Under the pieces are notes generated by a model. It had not been told where the DNA came from and did not search any database. It was given only the letters and a program-made list of their open reading frames with translations. A DNA stretch of 64,000 nt from assembly GCA_964624585.1 (NCBI GenBank), contig CAZUXE010000005.1, positions 1 to 64,000 on the forward strand, given 5' to 3'. A program made the translations under genes and the position numbers. Shown here piece by piece: positions 25,232-34,308 of the stretch; the stretch's first letter is position 1; the number at the start of each line of letters is the position of its first letter. The DNA comes from CAZUXE01 sp964624585 (GTDB lineage: Bacteria > Hydrothermota > Tepidihabitantia > B3-TA06).

Positions 25232-26491
25232 TCAAGTAGCTTTACGATGAACGGCAGGTTTCCTAAACTTAGGCTCACTTCCCTTGGTTATTACATCTTC
25301 ATCAATTATGCAAGAGGTATAACCTTCTTTTTTTCTATCAGGCAATTCAAACATAATATCAAGCATAGTTTGTTCCATTATTGAACGAAGCCCACGCGCT
25401 CCTGAACCGCGTTTCACAGCTAAGCTTGCTACAGCTGACTGAGCAGCAACAGTAAGCTTAAGCTTTACACCTTCCATTTCAAAATAGTGTTGATACTGCT
25501 TAAGCACTGCGTTACGAGGCTCTGTAAGTATGCGTACCAATGCTTTCTTATCCAGTGAAGTCATGGTAACTACAACAGGAATACGTCCAACCAATTCAGG
25601 AATCAAACCGTAGTGAACTAAATCTTGTGGTTCAACTTTGGCCAGTATTTCGTTATCTGTTAAATTTTCCACCCTGTCTTGTTCAACACCAAAACCAATG
25701 GCGGTTTTTCTGAGTCGTGAACGAATTATGGGAATAAGACCGTCAAACATGCCGCCGAAGATAAATAATATTCCGGTTGTATCTACCGGTATATACTGTT
25801 GTTCAGGATGTTTGCGTCCGCCTTTGGGAGGAACATTCGCTACAGTACCTTCTATTATTTTAAGAAGCGCCTGCTGAACACCTTCACCAGATACATCACG
25901 GGTAATAGACGGGGAGTCGGAACGACGACCAAGTTTATCTACTTCATCAAGATAAATTATACCTGTTTGAGCGCGTTCAATATCATAATTGGCTGACTGA
26001 AGGAGGCGAAGAATTATATTTTCTACGTCTTCACCAACATAACCCGCTTCGGTAAGAGGTGTTGCATCGGATATTGAGAATGGAACGTTAAGATAACGCG
26101 CCATAGTTTGAGCAAGCAGTGTTTTACCAACACCAGTAGGGCCGATAATTAGAATGTTGGATTTTTCAATATCAACACCGTCCATGCGAGTAATAAGCCG
26201 TTTGTAATGATTGTATACGGCAACAGAAAGCACCTTCTTTGCCCGCTCCTGACCTATTACGTAATTATCCAAATTATTTTTGAACTCCGCAGGGGTGGGT
26301 AAGGTTTTTAAGGATAAATTATATTCGGCCTTTTCCTCATTGCGAATAACTTCTGAAAGCACCTTTATGCAGGAATCACAAATATAGCCGTTCTTACCTG
26401 AAATTATCCGCTTAACAAGCTGCTTGGGACGTCCGCAAAATGAGCAGTGTAACTGTTCTTTTGAAGTTGAATTACCCTTTTCGTTCATCAT
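25232..26491 (-). CDS. clpX: ATP-dependent Clp protease ATP-binding subunit ClpX
   Basis: Unfoldase that feeds ClpP. 419 residues with the N-terminal zinc-binding domain (CSFCG, then CDSC about 20 residues later), Walker A GPTGVGKTLLAQ (about 112-123), IIYLDEVDKLGRR (about 173-185), the RSRL and pore sequence GYVGEDVE (about 148-155), and an intact IFGGMFDGL segment after the ClpP-contact region. Order tig-clpP-clpX is the classic one. Two ATGs are adjacent at the start; no clear SD, 6 bp after clpP. Confidence 0.96.
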   Translation of the reverse strand: MMNEKGNSTSKEQLHCSFCGRPKQLVKRIISGKNGYICDSCIKVLSEVIRNEEKAEYNLSLKTLPTPAEFKNNLDNYVIGQERAKKVLSVAVYNHYKRLITRMDGVDIEKSNILIIGPTGVGKTLLAQTMARYLNVPFSISDATPLTEAGYVGEDVENIILRLLQSANYDIERAQTGIIYLDEVDKLGRRSDSPSITRDVSGEGVQQALLKIIEGTVANVPPKGGRKHPEQQYIPVDTTGILFIFGGMFDGLIPIIRSRLRKTAIGFGVEQDRVENLTDNEILAKVEPQDLVHYGLIPELVGRIPVVVTMTSLDKKALVRILTEPRNAVLKQYQHYFEMEGVKLKLTVAAQSAVASLAVKRGSGARGLRSIMEQTMLDIMFELPDRKKEGYTSCIIDEDVITKGSEPKFRKPAVHRKAT

Positions 26492-26497
26492 ATTATA

Positions 26498-27085
26498 TCA
26501 GGCATGATGCGATATCAAGATATCATCAATAAGCCCGTAATCTTTAGCTTCAATAGGATTCATAAAGTTATCCCTATCGGAGTCTGCGGCAATTTTCTCA
26601 ACAGGTTGACCTGAAGCTTCGGAAAGAATTTCATTAAGCTTTTCACGCCACTTTAGAAGTTCACGGGCATGAATTTCAACATCAGAAGCCACGCCTGACA
26701 ATCCGCCAACCGAGGGCTGATGAAGCATTATACGTGAGTTGGGAAGGGCGTAGCGTTTACCTTTTTCGCCTGCTGCCAAAAGCACCGCGGCAATGGAGGC
26801 CGCCATACCTACGCAAATTGTTGATACTTTTGACTTTATGTAACGCATTGTATCGTAGATGGCAAGTCCTGCAGTTACTACTCCGCCGGGAGAATTGATG
26901 TAGAGAAATATGTCTTTATCTGAATCATCGGCGTCAAGAAATAATAGCTGGGCAACAACAAGATTGGCAACGTTATCGTCAACCGGCGAACCTAGAAAAA
27001 TTATACGTTCCTTAAGCAGACGAGAGTATATATCATAGGCCCGTTCCCCTCTACCTGTTTGTTCAATTACTATCGGGATGTACAA
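26498..27085 (-). CDS. clpP: ATP-dependent Clp protease proteolytic subunit
   Basis: Serine protease, 195 residues. Catalytic Ser in GMAASIAAVLL (about 95), His in MLHQPSVG (about 120) and Asp in the DRDNFM block (about 170). The N-terminal axial loop IPIVIEQTGRGERAYDIYSRLL is canonical. Start TTG is fixed by a perfect AGGAGG 5 nt upstream and the expected N-terminus; it lies inside the 3' end of tig (23-bp overlap). Confidence 0.97.
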   Translation of the reverse strand: MYIPIVIEQTGRGERAYDIYSRLLKERIIFLGSPVDDNVANLVVAQLLFLDADDSDKDIFLYINSPGGVVTAGLAIYDTMRYIKSKVSTICVGMAASIAAVLLAAGEKGKRYALPNSRIMLHQPSVGGLSGVASDVEIHARELLKWREKLNEILSEASGQPVEKIAADSDRDNFMNPIEAKDYGLIDDILISHHA

Positions 27086-28295
27086 CTAAACCTCCTCCTG
27101 CTGCACGTTCCAGCAGGTAGTCTATTGTCTTACGCCTTCGTGCCTCATCTAAGGCAACCTCTTTCTTCCAAATAGCCTTTACTTGAATTGCCGGTATGCG
27201 CATTCTTTTTGCCCTGTCTTCAAACCAGGCATCCAGCTCTTCGTCTGAGATTTTTATATCTTCAGCATCAGCAATCGCTTCAAGAATGAGATCTAACTTA
27301 ACGTGTTCTGTGGCCTTAGGTTCAAGCTCCTGCCTTGACTGCTCTGTATCAGGAATACGGAAGCGCGATATTAGGTAACGCATTCTTTCCTGAACCATAG
27401 ATGGCGGAGGAGAAAAGGGATGCAATTCAAGCAATTGAGCGAATATTTGGTCTTCCCGCTTATCCTTAACCATCCATTCAGACTCAACCTTTGCCTCTTC
27501 TGCAAGTTTTTCCCGCATAGTTGCCATATCTTTATGACCCATTTCCTTGGCAAATTCATCGTTCAGTTCCGGAAGCTTACGCACCTTTACTTCTTTTATG
27601 AAAAACTTAAATGTAGCTTCCTTACCTGCCATGTCACCGGCACTTTCAGGATACTTAACTACGGTTTCTACAATTTCCTGCGCTTTCTTTCCCAAAAGCG
27701 CTTTGTTTATTTCGGAAAAGTTTTCCTTATCGCCTATTTTTATAAGAACGCCTGTTTGCTTTTCCTGCTTTTTGCCATTTCTGTAAATTGAGTAATCACA
27801 GCTTAGATAATCGCCTTCTTGGGCAGGCTTTTCAACAGGTTCAAATCTGGCCATACGTTCACGCAAACCCTCAAGATGTTTTTCAATCAATTCCTCTTGT
27901 GCGGGTGCTGGAACAGGCTCAAGCTTCAGACTCTTATAGCCTCTCAACTCAAATTCAGGAAGAACTTCAGCTTCAACCTCAAAACGAAGCTCATCGTTTT
28001 CAAGATAGTTCCAATGGGTAATACGTCCCTGAGAAAGCGGTTTGAATTCTTTTCCGTCAAGCGCTTGCCGATAAGCCTGACTGGCAAATTCCTCAACCAA
28101 CTCCGCTTTGACCTCATCATCATACTTTGCAGCAACAATAGACAAAGGAGCTTTGCCAGGGCGAAAGCCCGGCAGCTTTACTCGTCCAACATAGCGACGC
28201 AAAAGCTTTTCTTTTTCCTTGGCTACTTCCTGCGAAGAAACCTTACCTTCCACGGCAACTAACCAGTCCGCCTTTTTAACAACGCTTGTTTCCAC
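27063..28295 (-). CDS. tig: Trigger factor
   Basis: Ribosome-bound folding chaperone, 410 residues. The ribosome-binding signature appears as VKLPGFRPGKAPLSIV (about 38-53); the FKBP-like domain around 150-240 is partly degenerate, and the long helical C-terminal domain contains ELNDEFAKEMG. GTG start, with AAGGAAG upstream. It lies 45 nt downstream of a tRNA-Leu on the same strand and is probably expressed from that tRNA's promoter. Confidence 0.95.
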   Translation of the reverse strand: METSVVKKADWLVAVEGKVSSQEVAKEKEKLLRRYVGRVKLPGFRPGKAPLSIVAAKYDDEVKAELVEEFASQAYRQALDGKEFKPLSQGRITHWNYLENDELRFEVEAEVLPEFELRGYKSLKLEPVPAPAQEELIEKHLEGLRERMARFEPVEKPAQEGDYLSCDYSIYRNGKKQEKQTGVLIKIGDKENFSEINKALLGKKAQEIVETVVKYPESAGDMAGKEATFKFFIKEVKVRKLPELNDEFAKEMGHKDMATMREKLAEEAKVESEWMVKDKREDQIFAQLLELHPFSPPPSMVQERMRYLISRFRIPDTEQSRQELEPKATEHVKLDLILEAIADAEDIKISDEELDAWFEDRAKRMRIPAIQVKAIWKKEVALDEARRRKTIDYLLERAAGGGLVVHPDSN

Positions 28296-28339
28296 TAATA
28301 TATCTTCCTTTCAAAAGAAAAATCTAATTGTTCCACTAG

Positions 28340-28421
28340 TGCGAGGAGGGGGAGTTGAACCCCCACGGGTTGCCCCACTGGATCCTAAATCCAGCGCGTC
28401 TGCCTGTTCCGCCATCCTCGC
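28340..28421 (-). tRNA. tRNA-Leu (UAG)
   Basis: Cloverleaf with GCGAGGA/TCCTCGC acceptor stem, anticodon arm CTGGA-TTTAGGA-TCCAG (anticodon UAG), a long variable arm and a T arm around GGTTCAACTCC. Class II shape fits leucine. The 3' CCA is not encoded. It precedes tig on the same strand. Confidence 0.95.
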
Positions 28422-28447
28422 TAAACAATCTTACAACTAAAGTGGTA

Positions 28448-28475
28448 ATTATAAGTCAGAGACTTAAAGTGTCAA
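28448..28475 (-). promoter_or_regulatory. Promoter of tRNA-Leu (and probably tig-clpP-clpX)
   Basis: Minus-strand TTGACA (28475-28470), 16 bp spacer, TATAAT (28453-28448): full consensus, 26 bp before the mature tRNA end. Confidence 0.8.
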
Positions 28476-28672
28476 CCAGACATCTCTTTTTTATAAATCT
28501 AGTATCCTGCAATCTAACATATAAAAAGTAAAATGTGTCCATTAAACCTCTCTTTTTTGTAAACCCAAAATGTCAAAAAACCCTCATCAATAATTAGATT
28601 ATAGACTGGATTAAGAAGAGCAACATTGAGAATTGACGAACTCCTGTATAACGCGCCCATATAATCAAAAGC

Positions 28673-28700
28673 TTGACAGAAGGAATTAAATAAATAGGCT
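28673..28700 (+). promoter_or_regulatory. Promoter of the DUF2520 protein gene
   Basis: TTGACA (28673-28678), 16 bp spacer, TAGGCT (28695-28700), then 6 nt to the ATG. Weak -10 but the geometry repeats that of other genes here; leaderless start predicted. Confidence 0.5.
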
Positions 28701-28706
28701 GCTTTT

Positions 28707-29555
28707 ATGGAAAAGAGATTCGGTTTGCTAGGGGCCGGTAACCTTGGCCTAAGTTTTGCCTATGCTTTAAGAAAACTTGGCATTAGCTTTGTTGGCGTAA
28801 ATGATATTCTTGCAGATAGGGCGAAGGAAGCATCGAAACTACTCAATTGTCCCGAATTAAAAAGCCATGAGCTTGCAAAGACCGCGGATGTAATTTTGCT
28901 TGCCGTTCAGGACGACAAAATTAATACTCTTTATGACAGTATAAAGGCGCATCTTTCCCCTGAAACCATAGTGCTTATATTTTCAGGAACCCTTTCCAGC
29001 AGTTTCATAAAAGAACATCCTGCAGTATCTGCACATCCTGCTCAAACATTCCCATTTCCCAGATTAAACAAGAACGCCTTCAAAGACGTCTACTTCGTAT
29101 TAGAAGGAGATAAGGAAGCTCTAAAACAAATAGAATCCCTTATTTGTGCTATCGGGGCCAAGTGTATTTATATTGAAACTAAGTTGAAACCCTTATATCA
29201 CAGTATGTGCGTTATGAGTTCAGGCTTGCTTACAGGACTTTTGAAAAGCGCTGAGCAGATTGGTGAAAGTCTTGGAATTGATGTAAAAAACAGGGCGGAG
29301 ATTATTTTAAGCCTCGCAAGAAATACTCTTGAAAACGCCTTGAAGGAGAATAACTTTAACAGCGCTTTATCAGGCCCAATTGCAAGAGGTGATGTTAGAA
29401 CAATTGAGGAAAATTTAGCTTCACTTACATCGTATCCTGAACAGCTAAAGATTTATAAACAGCTTTCTTTCGCATGTTTAAGGATTGTTGAGCAAAAGGG
29501 TGGGGTCTCTAAGGAAAAAATTGAGAGAATTAGAAAAATACTTAACGTAAAATAA
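28707..29555 (+). CDS. Rossmann-fold and DUF2520 domain protein
   Basis: 282 residues. An N-terminal NAD(P)-binding Rossmann domain with GLLGAGNLGLSFAYAL (about 6-21) and a second half matching DUF2520, with SAHPAQTFPF (about 110) and YHSMCVMSSGLLTGLL (about 170), the dimeric helical part of the ketopantoate-reductase/6-phosphogluconate-dehydrogenase-like architecture. Probably an NAD(P)-dependent oxidoreductase; substrate unknown. Its last 14 bp overlap, tail to tail, the end of the OmpA-family gene. Confidence 0.88.
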   Translation: MEKRFGLLGAGNLGLSFAYALRKLGISFVGVNDILADRAKEASKLLNCPELKSHELAKTADVILLAVQDDKINTLYDSIKAHLSPETIVLIFSGTLSSSFIKEHPAVSAHPAQTFPFPRLNKNAFKDVYFVLEGDKEALKQIESLICAIGAKCIYIETKLKPLYHSMCVMSSGLLTGLLKSAEQIGESLGIDVKNRAEIILSLARNTLENALKENNFNSALSGPIARGDVRTIEENLASLTSYPEQLKIYKQLSFACLRIVEQKGGVSKEKIERIRKILNVK

Positions 29556-31544
29556 TAAATTCTATTCTGCGATTCGCATTTTGTCCGGCGCGAGTCCTGT
29601 TATCAGCTATGGGCTGTGTTTCACCGTAACCTGCTGAACTTAATCGCCAGACGGCTATTCCATTACTCACAAGCCAATCCATAACAGCTTTTGCGCGCAA
29701 AGTGGAAAGCTCCATATTTTTTTCTGCAGAACCAACACTATCTGTGTGTCCGCGAATCTCCATTCTAATATCGGGATTAGCCGTAAGAAAGGCAAGCACC
29801 TCTTGAAGCGCTTCATAGCTTGACTGGGAAATAACTGCACTTCCCCTATCAAAGTGAATATTTTTGAATGCAGGCTTATCTATAAATGAGGCGTTTTGAA
29901 ACGCGTTCTCAGGTTTACCCTTAATTGAGTCCTGTGGAGAGGCTGTTTGTGTCGCGGCTATTGCTGGGGGCTGAGGTGTATCATTTGACTTTATAGGAGA
30001 TCTTACAGAAGGGGTGATAGTTACTGAGGTGGACGAGGAGTATGTTGTGTCGAATGTAACGGCAGGTGTTACGGGGGNNNNNNNNNNNNNNNNNNNNNNN
30101 NNNNNNNNNNNNNNNNNNNNNNNNNNNNNNNNNNNNNNNNNNNNNNNNNNNNNNNNNNNNNNNNNNNNNNNNNNNNNGGTGTTACGGGAGGTGCGGAGGT
30201 GGTATCAGATAGGTTTAAGGAAAGTGTTTCAGCTGGTGTTTCCTGAAATGGCGGAAGAGCAATATTCAAACGAATAAAATCCCCATTCTCAAGACTTAGC
30301 TGTCGTTTTAAGGTTAAATAACCCTGCTTTGAAAAAGTCAATGTGTAATCCGATGGAATTAAGGTAATCTTATAAATCCCCATGATATCCGTAAATAGCG
30401 GTTTAATATTCTGGCGATTGATTGAAACCTTCACATTTTTCAAAGGTTCTTTAGTAAGTGAATCTACAACTACTCCTGAAATTTGAGCGCGTAACTCCTT
30501 GGACTTTGTCAAATAGAAATCTAGTACCTTAAGTTCGCCATCTTTAAGGGCTACCCCTTTTTCTTTCCATTTATAGCCTGCTGCCTGCGCACGTATCCTG
30601 TAGACATCGGGGGTAAGGGAAAACTCGTAAGCACCGGTCAGCGAATCAACATAAACCGCCTTTAAGTTTTTACCAGGGAAGGTAATCTGCGCTGGAAGCG
30701 CTGTTGCATTACTTGCATCCAAAACCTTACCTGTCAATCGCGCTAAAGGTTCTCGTGGAGGATCAATTATGTCAAAACAAGCGGTTGCACCCAGTTCTAT
30801 TTTCCAAGGCTGAGCAGCTGAGTGCAATTTTATCGGCGCGGCTATATCAAAGCTAAGCCCCATAAAATCCATAACTTGCGTCCTAAACCTAATCAAAGGA
30901 GCAATTGTTAGGCTGTCGAAAGATAAAGGAGCCGTCAGCAAAGGATTATTAGAAGCCTCAAGCGCCACATCAAGATAGGGTAAGGGGGAGTATTGCAGGG
31001 CCAAAGCATAAGGCAGGGTAGGAACCGTGGCTGTAGTATCAAAAGATATGCCATAGCCCGCGTTGAGATTCAAAGCAAAGAGCTTATTTACCTCAAGACC
31101 GGCAATTAATTTAGCATTCATTTCAGGAAAAGGCCCTGTGAGAGGATAACTATCGCTAGCCCAATAACTTGCCGTGGCAAATTGAGCCTGAAGCAAAAGT
31201 CCTGGAGAAAGAATTACATTATCTTTGGAACCGATGTAGAAAGGATAACCGCCTTTCAAAACAGGCGAAACCATAATTGGCCCAAGGTAATAATTATTTT
31301 CGTCTTGCCTAAGCCCTTGAGCAGAAATAGCAAATGAGAATTCAAGGAATTTAGCAGGTGCAAAACCAATACCTGTATAGAACTTTCCGTAAACAGCGTT
31401 GGTATAGCCTAGGGCTGCGTGAAAAGCATGGATAGTCAACAAGCCTTGTTCGGTACTTAAAGGATAAAAGACATCAAGAGCGCCGTTTTGCGCCCATCTA
31501 TTAGAACCTGCCTGTAATGGGAAGCTTATTGATAATAAGAGCAA
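29542..31544 (-). CDS. OmpA-family outer-membrane protein with carboxypeptidase-regulatory-like domains, interrupted by an assembly gap
   Basis: One gene split by 100 N. The upstream part has a hydrophobic signal (LLLLSISFPLQAG), a roughly 230-residue beta-rich domain, then two carboxypeptidase-regulatory-like repeats (LTGKVLDASNATALPAQITF and ISGVVVDSLTKEPLKNVKVS) and a Pro-Thr-rich linker reaching the gap. The part after the gap continues the linker (PVT-P-AVT) and ends with an OmpA peptidoglycan-binding domain: IHFDRGSAVIS, IRGHTDSVGSAEKN, LSTLRAKAV, GYGETQPIADN, NRRIEF. The two parts are in different frames across exactly 100 N, so the gap length is a placeholder. The TTG at 31544 is the first usable start, but the frame is open further upstream and would supply a basic n-region (KIKLISRAF) preceded by GGAGG; no ATG/GTG/TTG exists there. 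Confidence 0.85.
30078..30177. other. Assembly gap of 100 N in a repeat
   Basis: Both edges carry TGTTACGGG (30067-30075 and 30180-30188), which on the coding strand reads Pro-Val-Thr. The gap is most simply an unresolved tandem repeat in the Pro-Thr linker of the OmpA-family protein. Confidence 0.9.
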
Positions 31545-31624
31545 TAGTGGTATTCCAAAAGCTCTTGATATTAACTTTATTTTTACCTCAAACCTCCACA
31601 GCTTTGTCGGGTTTAAAGGTTAAA

Positions 31625-31696
31625 TAGCCCCAACGGGGATCGAACCCGTATCTTCACCTTGAAAGAGTGATGTCCTAACCATTAGACGATGGGGCC
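31625..31696 (-). tRNA. tRNA-Glu (UUC)
   Basis: Acceptor GGCCCCA/TGGGGCT (one G-U pair), anticodon loop CTTTCAA giving UUC, T loop GGTTCGATCCC. It lies 11 bp after the PpiD-like gene and upstream of the OmpA-family gene on the same strand, so it is probably cut out of a mixed transcript. CCA not encoded. Confidence 0.95.
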
Positions 31697-31707
31697 TAAT
31701 TAAATTG

Positions 31708-33510
31708 TTAGCCGCCGTAGCGGAAATTTTTAGCTCGACGGTGATCCTTAACGTTATCTCTAACAAAAACTTCTTCTGATAGTTCATTCAACATATCAGT
31801 ATATTCATTTTGAATCTCTTGCGAAGCAAACTCAGAACCTGGATCGAATGAGCGTTCTATACACTTAAAGAAACCATAATACTCGCTGTCGCCCCACTTT
31901 ACGGGACCTGCAGCTTCACCGGGCTGAAGCGCATAACATGCACCTGCAGTATTAGCTCCGTAACGAGTCTTCGCTTCAAAAAAGCTTGCAAACTCCAATC
32001 GTACTAAAGATACATGAGGCATATCTGCTAAGTCTTCAAACGACGCACCGTTCTCAAGTTTTCTTCTAATCTCAAAAGCGTACTCTCTTTGAACTTTTTT
32101 GCCTCTTTCTGTCAATATCCTGCTTATTATATAATTACGGTTACTGTCAAGAGGTGTTGTGGTTTGTTTTGCAATATCTTCTGTATAAAAGATATAGTAT
32201 GTTCCTCTGAATTCAGGGAATGGTTTACTTATGTCGCCTACTTTAGAATTAAAGGCGTATGTTTTAACTCCCTCCGAATAAGGATAATTAGGTATAAGTA
32301 CTTTGCTTTCCTTACGCACATATGGACCTACACGCGACGTAAGTTTGTATTGAATTATCAAAGAATCAATACTTTCCTTTTTTGCACGTTTCCTGAACTC
32401 TTCAATTTGAGCAAGAAGCTCTTCTCTGGCCTTAGCTCCAGGTTCCAATGGACGCACTACAAGGCGATAGGTAATTTCTTTAGGAGTACGTTTTTCAAGC
32501 TTGGCTATGTGCCACATACCTCTAAAGAAATACGGAGGTGCGTATTCACCTTCGGCGACATTAGAGAAAGCGTCGAACTCAAGCTGAGTAAGCGCACCTA
32601 TTTCACGAGTAACCACAAACGAAGAATCTTGGCCAAAATCTTTAGCTATCTTCTCAAAATCATATCCATTGTCGACAGCTTTGAATGCTTCGTCCATAGC
32701 CTCTTTCAATTGGTTTGAATCTTCGGCAGAGGGTTTAATGGTAAACCAAATAGTTCTTAATTGCCACCACTGCTTACGTTCAAAATCATCAAGATGTTCT
32801 TTATAGTACGCTTTTATTTGCTCTTCTGTAACTGTTGAATCAAATTCGGGCAATTCGTATATTCTAAGGGCATCAACAATCATCCGCGTTCCACCCCTTA
32901 GCTGGGCATTAACCTGCTGGGAACGAGTTAAACGAACACTATTGTTGATATCTATCGTCAGCTTCTCACGAGGTATATCATAGTACAACTTGAGCATATG
33001 CTTTTGTATAATTCGTTTCTGCTTTTCAGTAATCTCTATTGTTCCGTTAAGGAGATTTTGATATTTTTCATAACTGAACTTACCGTTAACAAAAAAGGTT
33101 GTGTCTTCTGTAAACTCCGGCGGAGGGGCCATAAAAACCCAATACTGTAATTCCTGTTCAGAAACAGGCGCCGGTTTTTCACGTCTCAGGGTTTCCACCC
33201 AAATCGCTTCTTGAATGGTTTTATCCCATGCTTGTTCAATAATTCTCTCACGTTGGCTTGGAGAAAGCCAGTCCCACCTTTTCACTCCCACTTCCTCCGC
33301 AATTGAAGATAATTGGGCATCAAAATATCTTACACCTACAATCTGCTTTCCAACCTCCGCCAATACAGTATCCCGCGCGGCGCCTTTTCTCGCACGTAAA
33401 CCGCGACCACCAGTAATGTTTGCCCCCCAACCTAAAATCATCATTCCCACAAACGCCACAATCACAATAATCATGATAACGGTCGCTCTTTTTCGCATAT
33501 TCATTATCAT
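31708..33510 (-). CDS. PpiD/SurA-like peptidyl-prolyl isomerase, membrane-anchored
   Basis: 600-residue periplasmic folding factor. A basic start and a single membrane helix (VIMIIVIVAFVGMMILGW, about 11-28) anchor it; a SurA_N-like helical region follows with WDWLSPSQRERIIEQAWDKT (about 79-98). A parvulin-type domain lies around 245-350 (QLRTIWFTIKPSAED ... DFGQDSSF ... GALTQLEFDAF ... GMWHIAKLEKRT); a second, weaker unit may follow. Architecture resembles PpiD. ATG is preceded by GGAGG at 9 nt. It has its own promoter overlapping the end of the upstream phosphoesterase gene. Confidence 0.88.
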   Translation of the reverse strand: MIMNMRKRATVIMIIVIVAFVGMMILGWGANITGGRGLRARKGAARDTVLAEVGKQIVGVRYFDAQLSSIAEEVGVKRWDWLSPSQRERIIEQAWDKTIQEAIWVETLRREKPAPVSEQELQYWVFMAPPPEFTEDTTFFVNGKFSYEKYQNLLNGTIEITEKQKRIIQKHMLKLYYDIPREKLTIDINNSVRLTRSQQVNAQLRGGTRMIVDALRIYELPEFDSTVTEEQIKAYYKEHLDDFERKQWWQLRTIWFTIKPSAEDSNQLKEAMDEAFKAVDNGYDFEKIAKDFGQDSSFVVTREIGALTQLEFDAFSNVAEGEYAPPYFFRGMWHIAKLEKRTPKEITYRLVVRPLEPGAKAREELLAQIEEFRKRAKKESIDSLIIQYKLTSRVGPYVRKESKVLIPNYPYSEGVKTYAFNSKVGDISKPFPEFRGTYYIFYTEDIAKQTTTPLDSNRNYIISRILTERGKKVQREYAFEIRRKLENGASFEDLADMPHVSLVRLEFASFFEAKTRYGANTAGACYALQPGEAAGPVKWGDSEYYGFFKCIERSFDPGSEFASQEIQNEYTDMLNELSEEVFVRDNVKDHRRAKNFRYGG

Positions 33511-33528
33511 AAGTCAATTCCTCCGTCA

Positions 33529-33550
33529 ATTACGAACAATAGTCCGTAAT
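33529..33550. repeat. Inverted repeat at the ppiD-like transcription start
   Basis: ATTACGAAC (33529-33537) and GTCCGTAAT (33542-33550), one mismatch, 4-nt loop, lying between the -10 box and the SD. It may be an operator or a 5' leader hairpin. Confidence 0.4.
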
Positions 33551-33576
33551 TTTATTGCAATATGGATGAAAGTCAA
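33549..33576 (-). promoter_or_regulatory. Promoter of the PpiD-like gene
   Basis: Minus-strand TTGACT (33576-33571), 16 bp spacer, TAAAAT (33554-33549); a leader of about 30 nt with GGAGG follows. Confidence 0.7.
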
Positions 33577-34305
33577 CTATCTTCCTCGTGAAAGCCTAAA
33601 GGCTAGCACCTCAGGCAACCTGGCTTTTTTAATCTTTTCCTGAGCTGCTTTAATATCATAGGCAAGCCTTATAAGGGAAATTTCATTTAAGTCCATATCA
33701 ATACGCAAGTAACAGGAACGTGGGTCGCCGTCGCGTGGCTGCCCTACGCTGCCAACATTGACAAACACCCTTTCGGATTCTAAGAATTTGGTATTGGTTT
33801 TGAAGATTTGCATCGGCCATTCGCCATTCGCTTTCTTAACAATAAACGGTACATGTGAATGGCCTACAATGCCCAAAGGTGATTGGTAGTTTTCAAACTC
33901 AGCTCCGGCGCGAGTAAGGCTTGAAACATATTCCCACAGTTCAGGCTGAGTAAAGTTTGCATGAGCAAGTGCAATTTTGTCTGTCTGTATTGTTAGGGGA
34001 AGGGATTTAAGGAATTGCAGGGATTGCTTGCTCAGCTTTTCTCTAGTCCAAATAATCGCTGTTTGCGCCGCATGGTTAAATTTATCAATAGGAGTTTTTT
34101 CAAGAACCCCTAAATCGTGATTACCTGCAACACATTGCGCGTTTATTTCTATAAGACGCTTGATACATTTTTCAGGAGATGCCCCATATCCTACTATATC
34201 ACCTGCGACAAAGAAACTCTGCGCCCCCCAGCTTGCAGCATCTTCAAGAACCGCGTCAAGTGCGTCGATATTTGAATGGATATCTGAAAATACCGCAACG
34301 CGCAT
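33577..34305 (-). CDS. Metallophosphoesterase (YfcE/MJ0936-like)
   Basis: 242-residue calcineurin-like phosphoesterase. Metal ligands: SDIHSN (7-12), GDIVGYG (37-43), GNHD (about 61-64) and a C-terminal GHSHVPF (about 140-146) with VNVGSVGQPRDGD (about 178-190), the pattern of the single-domain phosphodiesterase subgroup. Substrate unknown. Lies 3 bp after nusB and is the last gene of the riboflavin/nusB unit. Confidence 0.92.
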   Translation of the reverse strand: MRVAVFSDIHSNIDALDAVLEDAASWGAQSFFVAGDIVGYGASPEKCIKRLIEINAQCVAGNHDLGVLEKTPIDKFNHAAQTAIIWTREKLSKQSLQFLKSLPLTIQTDKIALAHANFTQPELWEYVSSLTRAGAEFENYQSPLGIVGHSHVPFIVKKANGEWPMQIFKTNTKFLESERVFVNVGSVGQPRDGDPRSCYLRIDMDLNEISLIRLAYDIKAAQEKIKKARLPEVLAFRLSRGR

Positions 34306-34308
34306 ATT

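Noticed and set aside
29542..29799. Separate 85-residue OmpA gene
   Set aside because: The frame is open upstream to the assembly gap and continues the Pro-Thr linker; it is the 3' part of one gene.
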